A stretch of 19,332 nucleotides of DNA from Acidobacteriaceae bacterium (GTDB lineage: Bacteria > Acidobacteriota > Terriglobia > Terriglobales > Acidobacteriaceae): the NCBI GenBank assembly GCA_030044455.1, contig JASHVU010000513.1:1-19332 (forward strand), read 5' to 3'. The notes under the pieces were generated by a model, which ran no database searches, was not told the DNA's origin, and saw only the letters and a list, made by a program, of their open reading frames with translations. Position numbers and translations under genes: made by a program. Positions 15,277-19,332 of the stretch are shown here, one piece after another. Every line of letters starts with the position of its first letter. Position 1 is the first letter of the stretch.

Positions 15277-16326
15277 TTGTCGCGATTCAGTTTGCTGGCT
15301 GGTTTTCTCGCACTCGGCCTTGCTGTGGGATGCAAAGCTCAATCCCCTCGCTCATCGCCCCCTTCGTCCGCAGTCGACCCCGCGCTGGAGCGGCGCATCG
15401 AGCTCCAGATTCGCTCGCAATTCGATTTGGAGCCCGACATTGCGATCACTCTCGGGACTCGGCAGCCAAGCCAGTTTTCCGGCTACGACACGCTGCCGGT
15501 GACGCTGTCGCGGGGCAAGCAGACCCAGGTGCTCGATATGCTCATCTCGAGCGACAATAAAACCCTGGCGCGTTTGACAAAGATGGACCTGACCAAGGAG
15601 CCCGGCTCCTCGATCGATATTACCGGCAGGCCGATTCGCGGCAATCCAAACGCCAAGGTGACAATTATCAATTTTGATGATTTGGAATGCCCTTACTGCG
15701 CGCGCATGCACGCCGAGCTGTTCCCCGCGACGCAAAACCACTATGGGAACCTGATTCGGTTCATTTACAAAGACAGCCCTCTTACCGACATGCACCCGTG
15801 GGCAATGCACGCCTCAGTTGACGCGAACTGCCTAGCTGCGCAGAGCGGAACCGTGTATTGGAGTTTTGTTGACTACGTGCATGGCCACACTCAGGAGATA
15901 TCCGGCGACAACCGTGAGCCAGCCACGAGTTTTGCCGCGCTGGACCGCATCGCGCGCCAAGAGGCAACGCTCGGCAAGCTGGACGAAGGGGCTTTGAACA
16001 TTTGCATTTCCAAGCAGGATGAGACGCAGATTAAGGCATCGACAAAAGAAGCCGATGCTCTGGGGCTTGAGGGCACTCCCATGCTGTTTATCAACGGAGA
16101 AAAGGTAAGCGGCGCTGTACCCCAGGATGAGTTGTGGGCCGCAATCGATCGCGCACTGAAGGCAGAAGGCGAACAGCCGCCGCCACCGCCTCCAACCGGC
16201 GCGACCTCCTCCGTTCCGGGATCGGTAAAACCTACTGGAGCTCCTGGTGCAGCAGGTACCCCCAATGCAGCGCCGGCAAGCGGACAACCTGCGGCAGGTT
16301 CAGCGCCTGCCGGGAAGCCGAATTGA
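15277..16326 (+). CDS. DsbA-like thioredoxin-fold lipoprotein with CPYC active site
   Basis: A 349-residue periplasmic thiol-disulfide protein. The start is TTG 15277: AGAGGA (15264-15269) ends seven bases before it, and the protein then opens with a clean lipoprotein signal, MSRFSLLAGFLALGLAVGC, with Cys19 as the lipidated residue. An in-frame ATG at 15127 would add 50 residues of Pro/Arg/Ser-rich sequence with no ribosome-binding site. Residues about 30-112 form a small unassigned domain; 115-295 is the DsbA-like/Thioredoxin_4 domain. It holds TIINFDDLECPYCARMH with Cys138-Pro-Tyr-Cys141, the cis-proline loop GTPMLFINGEKVSG (Pro268), and extra cysteines Cys185 and Cys243. The last 50 residues are a Pro/Ala/Gly tail, probably a flexible spacer. 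The next gene is a SurA-like isomerase 125 bases downstream, and lptD lies upstream, so a role in outer-membrane protein oxidation is likely. Oxidase or isomerase activity cannot be told from sequence. Confidence 0.9.
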   Translation: MSRFSLLAGFLALGLAVGCKAQSPRSSPPSSAVDPALERRIELQIRSQFDLEPDIAITLGTRQPSQFSGYDTLPVTLSRGKQTQVLDMLISSDNKTLARLTKMDLTKEPGSSIDITGRPIRGNPNAKVTIINFDDLECPYCARMHAELFPATQNHYGNLIRFIYKDSPLTDMHPWAMHASVDANCLAAQSGTVYWSFVDYVHGHTQEISGDNREPATSFAALDRIARQEATLGKLDEGALNICISKQDETQIKASTKEADALGLEGTPMLFINGEKVSGAVPQDELWAAIDRALKAEGEQPPPPPPTGATSSVPGSVKPTGAPGAAGTPNAAPASGQPAAGSAPAGKPN

Positions 16327-16419
16327 CCGACTATCCCGTTGATGGTGAAGGAATTTATGCTTGAATGCCGGAACAAACAGCGATGCGCGCAGGGAGCGGG
16401 CTCGCGGGTTGATCCGGCA

Positions 16420-16451
16420 GCGGTGCCCAAAAACCCGGCACCGCAGGAGTC
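16420..16451 (+). promoter_or_regulatory. Hairpin abutting the ribosome-binding site of the PPIase gene
   Basis: GCGGTGCC (16420-16427) and GGCACCGC (16437-16444) are perfect complements around a nine-base A/C loop. The Shine-Dalgarno AGGAG (16445-16449) starts on the very next base. AGGAG is only two bases from the ATG at 16452 but eight from the in-frame TTG at 16458. There is no T run, so this is not an ordinary terminator of the dsbA-like gene; it may tune initiation or mark partial transcript processing. Confidence 0.45.
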
Positions 16452-17531
16452 ATGACCTTGCACGCTGATTCATTTTTTCGGAATCACCTCAGGACTTTCG
16501 TTCCACTTGCTGTTGTAGCCTGCTTGATGCCAGTGGTTGCAGGTTGCCACCGGTCACCCTCGGCAGACGTCGTGGCCACTGTTAACGGGAAGGAGATTCT
16601 GCGTTCTGACCTGGACCGCATTTATAAGGCGAGCCTGGGCGATACGACGCAGAAGCCCACTCCGGTTGAAGAGAAGATGCAGCGCCTCCAGGTGCTGCAG
16701 AAGATGATCACCAACGAAATTCTGCAGCAGCGCGCCGCCAAGCTGGACCTGACGGCCACAGACGAGGACGTGAACGCAAAACTGACCGAGATCAAGGCTC
16801 CCTGGACAGAGGATCAGTTCAATAACCAGCTGAAGCAGAGAAATGAAACTCTGGACGAGTTCAAGAAAAACCTGCGCCGGGATTTGACCACGACAAAGCT
16901 ATTCAACAAGGAGATCGAGTCGCGCATCAACATTACCGATGCCGAAATTGCCAGTTATTACACGGCCAACAAGTCGGAATGGAATGTTGTGGAACCGCAG
17001 TACCACCTTTCGCAGATTGTGGTGTTCGTGGGCCCGGTTCCACAAGGCAACGGCCAACCGGCCCACATGGTTAGCGAGGCTGACGCCAGAAAGAAGATTG
17101 ACGCTGCACACAACCAGCTCGAGAGCGGAGAGGATTTCGCAACCGTAGCCGCGAACTTCTCAGAGGATCCGAACACCGCTCCGAGCGGCGGCGACATGGG
17201 ATTTGTCCCCGAGTCCTCGCTGCACTCGCGTCCCGAGGCCTACGACGCCATCATGAAATTGAAGCCGGACCAGTTTACCGATGCTATCCCTGTATACGAC
17301 TCACCCGCGCCGGGTCACAAGCTCTCAGGGTTCGCCATTTTCAAATTTCAGGGACGCGAACCAGCCGGTCAACGCGAGCTGAACGATCCGCGCGTACACC
17401 AGGCCATTCACGGAATACTGCACGACCAGCAACGGCAGTTGCTGCAGAATGCATACCTGGAGATGCTTCAGGATGACGCCAAAGTGCGCAACTACTTTGC
17501 CGAGGAGATCCTGAAGCAGGGCGGGCAGTAA
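16452..17531 (+). CDS. SurA/parvulin-like peptidyl-prolyl isomerase lipoprotein
   Basis: A 359-residue periplasmic chaperone/isomerase. The N-terminus is a lipoprotein signal ending in VVAGC, lipidated at Cys32. Residues 38-165 are a SurA_N-like chaperone domain (VVATVNGKEILRSDLDRIY, MITNEILQQRAAKLDLTATD, LRRDLTTTKLFNKEI). Residues 182-300 are a single parvulin rotamase domain, with YHLSQIVVFVG, ESGEDFATVAANFSEDPN, SGGDMGFVPESSL and LKPDQFTDAIPVYDS. The closing helix 306-355 packs back on the chaperone part in SurA. E. coli SurA has two parvulin domains and is soluble; this one has one and is membrane-anchored, closer in layout to PrsA or PpiD. The ATG at 16452 is reported, but the TTG at 16458 fits the ribosome-binding site better; only two residues change. 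It probably shares a transcript with the dsbA-like gene. Clients likely include outer-membrane proteins such as LptD (inference). Confidence 0.92.
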   Translation: MTLHADSFFRNHLRTFVPLAVVACLMPVVAGCHRSPSADVVATVNGKEILRSDLDRIYKASLGDTTQKPTPVEEKMQRLQVLQKMITNEILQQRAAKLDLTATDEDVNAKLTEIKAPWTEDQFNNQLKQRNETLDEFKKNLRRDLTTTKLFNKEIESRINITDAEIASYYTANKSEWNVVEPQYHLSQIVVFVGPVPQGNGQPAHMVSEADARKKIDAAHNQLESGEDFATVAANFSEDPNTAPSGGDMGFVPESSLHSRPEAYDAIMKLKPDQFTDAIPVYDSPAPGHKLSGFAIFKFQGREPAGQRELNDPRVHQAIHGILHDQQRQLLQNAYLEMLQDDAKVRNYFAEEILKQGGQ

Positions 17532-17589
17532 GACGCGAGTCAGCAGGTTGGTGACTGAGCGCATCAGGCCCAGGCTGCCAGCATCTCGC

Positions 17590-17610
17590 TATCAGCTTTC
17601 AGCTATTGGC
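17590..17610. repeat. Degenerate heptamer tandem repeat, copy 1
   Basis: Three successive seven-base units, TATCAGC, TTTCAGC and TATTGGC, follow one another without gaps 59 bases after the PPIase stop. The unit is a rotation of CAGCTTY, the unit of the second array at 17786-17799. Confidence 0.45.
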
Positions 17611-17785
17611 CCTTGACGTTCGGCTCTCGCGAGCCCAATTTCCAGAAGAATACCCGGGCACATGTGTTCTGCAGAGGATTGACAGGGGTCGCCGACTTGT
17701 TGTTTTCCCGCCCCAGCAAGTTCAAATCATTTGCCGGGAGCCCCGGTGTTGCGGTAACCAGGCTACAGCAGCCCCGGAATTGCCG

Positions 17786-17799
17786 CAGCTTCCAGCTTC
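17786..17799. repeat. Heptamer tandem repeat, copy 2
   Basis: CAGCTTC occurs twice in direct succession. The same heptamer phase as the array at 17590-17610 in the same intergenic stretch makes a shared origin plausible. The array is short, so chance is not excluded. Confidence 0.4.
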
Positions 17800-17840
17800 C
17801 TGCTCGGGTTTGGAGCTGGTTGGCTTTACGGCGATGGCAT

Positions 17841-17905
17841 GGGTATACCCCCCAACATTCCTGCAAATAACTTGATTGCTTTCATGCTGTTAGCAAAAAG
17901 TCTTG
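17841..17905. repeat. Possible dispersed intergenic element: palindrome plus diverged direct repeats
   Basis: A perfect ten-base palindrome GGGTATACCC (17841-17850) runs into a C tract. It is followed by GCAAATAACTTG (17863-17874) and GCAAAAAGTCTTG (17893-17905), two diverged direct repeats 30 bases apart. The local base composition is clearly more AT-rich than the flanks. From memory, acidobacterial intergenic regions often contain 'GGGTAcCCCCC' tracts followed by repeated GCAAA...CTT units; I cannot verify this here. Confidence 0.4.
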
Positions 17906-18237
17906 CACTAAACGCATTACAATCAACGCGCTGCGGCCAGGTATGGAAAAATAGACGGGTTAGGTGCCATCCTTTGCTCCTTCCTGGATGCAATTCTATG
18001 AAAACAAAGCCTCGGAGTTTTCCTGCATTGAGGCGCCAAAAGCGGCACCCCAACGAATGCGTTCCCGGATCGTTGGCAGCGTACAGCCAATGATCCTGAG
18101 CCGCCGTTATTCAGAGAGATTCTCTGCCCTGAATTGAATGTAGCGCGGGAGGGGGAAATTATCTGCAAAGCGGCCGTGGACGAGGGAACGAAAAGGCGAG
18201 GGCATGTCGATGGTTCGCGAGACTTGCGCCAAACGGC

Positions 18238-18265
18238 AACGGCCTCCGCGATCGCGGAGGCCGTT
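18238..18265 (-). terminator. 28-bp perfect palindrome, likely terminator of the TPR lipoprotein gene
   Basis: The arms AACGGCCTCCGC and GCGGAGGCCGTT pair perfectly over 12 base pairs around a GATC loop; the whole 28 bases are one exact palindrome. It lies 25 bases past the TPR gene stop on the minus strand. The T run is short (GTT then GTTT), so termination may be helped by the very stable stem, and being symmetrical it could act on transcripts from both sides. Confidence 0.7.
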
Positions 18266-18290
18266 AAAGTGTTGACGCGCAGGTGTTTGC

Positions 18291-19127
18291 CTACTTCAGG
18301 TTGCCGTTGGCGTCCATGGTGATGCCTCCCGGTCCGGCATTCTTCTTCTCTTCATTCGCCTTGCGGGTGCCCATGGCCTTGTTGGTCCAGTCCTGAGCCA
18401 TGGCAAGGTCCTGGTTCACAGCCGCATTATTGCCGTAATCAACGTCAGCTTTGTTGCGATAGATCAGGTTCAGATACTGCATGGCGTCGTCGTAGTTGGG
18501 GCGGTTGTCTACGGCCATCTGCAGGTACTTCAGGCCTTCATCCACCAGCGGGCCATTCTCTTTGGAAAGCGGCTCCATCACTTTCTTGGGAGCCTTGGAG
18601 TTGCCTTTGCCGTCGTCGTTGAGCCCGGCATCCTGGAGCGCCTTGAGCTTGTTCTCATGGGCCTTGGTCCAGTCGATAACGCCGACAGTGTAGGCAGCCT
18701 CGGGATCCTTGGGGTCGACGGCGAGAACTTTCTTCTGCCATTCCTCGGCATTGTCGAGCTGCTTCAGGTTGAAGTAGATACCCGCGATCTGCTTCATGCT
18801 GTTCACATCGCTCGGGTCCTTGGAAAGCACCTCCTGGAAGATATCGATCGCCTGGTTGGCCGTCTTCATGTTCTCGGGAGTGGTGAGGCCCGGCACGATG
18901 TTCTGCGAAAGCGCCGTGGCCAGATAGGTCTTGGCCATAGGCAGGTTGGGATCGAGCTCGGTCGCCTTCTGGAAGTGGCCGATGGCCTCTTCGTAGTGGG
19001 CGTTCTTATAAGCGTCTACGCCTTTGTTGAGTTGGTCGCGGGCGGCCAACTGGTTACACCCGCTCATGGTAAGCACCATGCCGGCCAAGGTTACCGCGTA
19101 GCCCAAAAAACGTGCGGGACCATTCAT
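18291..19127 (-). CDS. TPR-repeat lipoprotein
   Basis: A 278-residue protein with a lipoprotein signal (MNGPARFLGYAVTLAGMVLT then MSGC; Cys24 lipidated; Met at -3 is a loose lipobox) and a tetratricopeptide scaffold. TPR-like units are clear at about 29-62 (LNKGVDAYKNAHYEEAIGHF, ATELDPN), 88-105 with the partner helix to 120, 122-152 (NAEEWQKKVLAVDPKDPEAA) and 196-226 (GLKYLQMAVDNRPNYDDAMQ). The tail is charged and Gly/Asn-rich. The start at 19127 was chosen because AAGGA lies seven bases before this ATG and the lipoprotein signal begins there; in-frame sequence further upstream (to 19274) lacks both. TPR lipoproteins act as assembly scaffolds in the envelope; BamD is one example, but this protein lacks clear BamD-specific features that I could recognise. 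Specific partner unknown. Confidence 0.88.
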   Translation of the reverse strand: MNGPARFLGYAVTLAGMVLTMSGCNQLAARDQLNKGVDAYKNAHYEEAIGHFQKATELDPNLPMAKTYLATALSQNIVPGLTTPENMKTANQAIDIFQEVLSKDPSDVNSMKQIAGIYFNLKQLDNAEEWQKKVLAVDPKDPEAAYTVGVIDWTKAHENKLKALQDAGLNDDGKGNSKAPKKVMEPLSKENGPLVDEGLKYLQMAVDNRPNYDDAMQYLNLIYRNKADVDYGNNAAVNQDLAMAQDWTNKAMGTRKANEEKKNAGPGGITMDANGNLK

Positions 19128-19225
19128 GTTTGTTTCCTTCTCCTTCAGGCAAAGGCTTTCAGGCCGCGCCTTATCTGTCTCGAACTGGCCGCGTACGAAA
19201 GACGAGCGAAACCAGGAATGTAAAA

Positions 19226-19252
19226 ATTGTACTCCCGCCCTTACCGGTTCAA
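19226..19252 (-). promoter_or_regulatory. Promoter candidate for the TPR lipoprotein gene
   Basis: On the minus strand TTGAAC (19252-19247) and TACAAT (19231-19226) match the -35 box at four and the -10 box at five of six positions. The spacer is 15 bases, shorter than ideal. Transcription would start near 19219, giving a leader of about 90 bases. Confidence 0.4.
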
Positions 19253-19332
19253 CCGCACTCGGCTGTGTCGGCAATCACAGGCTGCCGTGCGCAGCATATC
19301 ACTGCCGCTATCTGTCCGCCTCTTGAGCGGGC

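Larger units (their letters stand above)
17532..18237. other. Gene-free convergent intergenic stretch
   Basis: Between the PPIase stop and the terminator of the TPR gene I see no convincing gene. Several short open frames of up to about 90 codons exist on both strands, but their translations are low in hydrophobic periodicity, lack ribosome-binding sites and overlap each other. I also see no tRNA or rRNA pattern. The stretch holds degenerate CAGCTTY heptamers, a GGGTATACCC palindrome followed by diverged GCAAA repeats, and small hairpins. One is GGCTC-TCGC-GAGCC at 17622-17635; another is CAGAGA-GAT-TCTCTG at 18112-18126. It may be a decayed region or carry a dispersed repeat. Confidence 0.6.

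Noticed and set aside
17606..17875. Short overlapping open frames in the 17.5-18.3 kb spacer
   Set aside because: Two frames on the same strand are open together, neither has a ribosome-binding site, and the translations show no protein-like pattern.
18109..18134. Nested inverted repeats ATTCAG ... CTGAAT and CAGAGA-GAT-TCTCTG
   Set aside because: Short stems with no T run and far from any gene end; insufficient for a terminator or RNA call.
18657..19223. A 188-codon open frame antisense to the TPR lipoprotein
   Set aside because: The sense strand has TPR repeats, a lipoprotein signal and a good ribosome-binding site; the antisense frame has none.
1..19332. CRISPR arrays, tRNA/rRNA genes, insertion sequences, phage genes
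   Set aside because: Looked for regularly spaced repeats, cloverleaf or conserved rRNA segments, transposase and phage-like proteins; none was found.

Overview
The window reads as chromosomal DNA of a Gram-negative, diderm soil bacterium, most likely an acidobacterium of the Terriglobia/Acidobacteriaceae type. The reasons are the GC-rich coding sequence, an S53 (kumamolisin-type) protease fused to bacterial Ig-like repeats, a PadR regulator coupled to a large MacB/FtsX-type 'orphan' permease without an ATPase, an RDD protein with a long Ala/Glu-rich N-terminus, and an LptD that implies an LPS outer membrane. The taxonomic call comes from remembered family distributions, not from a search.

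Layout. 1-348 is the 3' end of a ROK-family gene cut by the window edge. 548-4474 (+) is a secreted S53 protease with four Ig-like repeats and an odd hydrophobic/Gly-rich C-terminus; it has a near-consensus promoter and a CRP/FNR-shaped palindrome upstream. Convergent to it, 4557-7244 (-) is a secreted GH3 glycosidase with a PA14 insert, probably a beta-xylosidase or beta-glucosidase. 7531-8886 (-) is the RDD-domain membrane protein.

From 9169 the + strand carries envelope genes: lptD (9169-11739), a PadR repressor (11878-12237) with its ADOP-type permease (12268-15120), a DsbA-like thioredoxin-fold lipoprotein (15277-16326) and a SurA/parvulin-like peptidyl-prolyl isomerase lipoprotein (16452-17531). 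LptD is a disulfide-dependent outer-membrane protein that in enterobacteria needs both DsbA and SurA, so lptD, dsbA-like and surA-like genes here look like one functional cluster into which the PadR-permease pair has been placed.

A 759-base gene-free stretch follows (17532-18290). It holds degenerate heptamer repeats, a GGGTATACCC palindrome with two diverged GCAAA...CTTG repeats, and a 28-bp perfect palindrome that is the likely terminator of the last gene, a TPR lipoprotein (18291-19127, -).

Several starts had to be revised from the first available ATG. PadR, the DsbA-like protein and the RDD protein appear to begin at TTG; the TPR lipoprotein and the GH3 enzyme begin at internal ATGs that restore clean signal peptides and, for the TPR gene, a strong Shine-Dalgarno. 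No RNA gene, CRISPR array, transposase or prophage gene was seen. No complete unknown multi-gene system is evident; the best leads are the protease C-terminus, the lptD/dsbA/surA arrangement, the hairpin at the PPIase ribosome-binding site and the repeat-bearing intergenic stretch.
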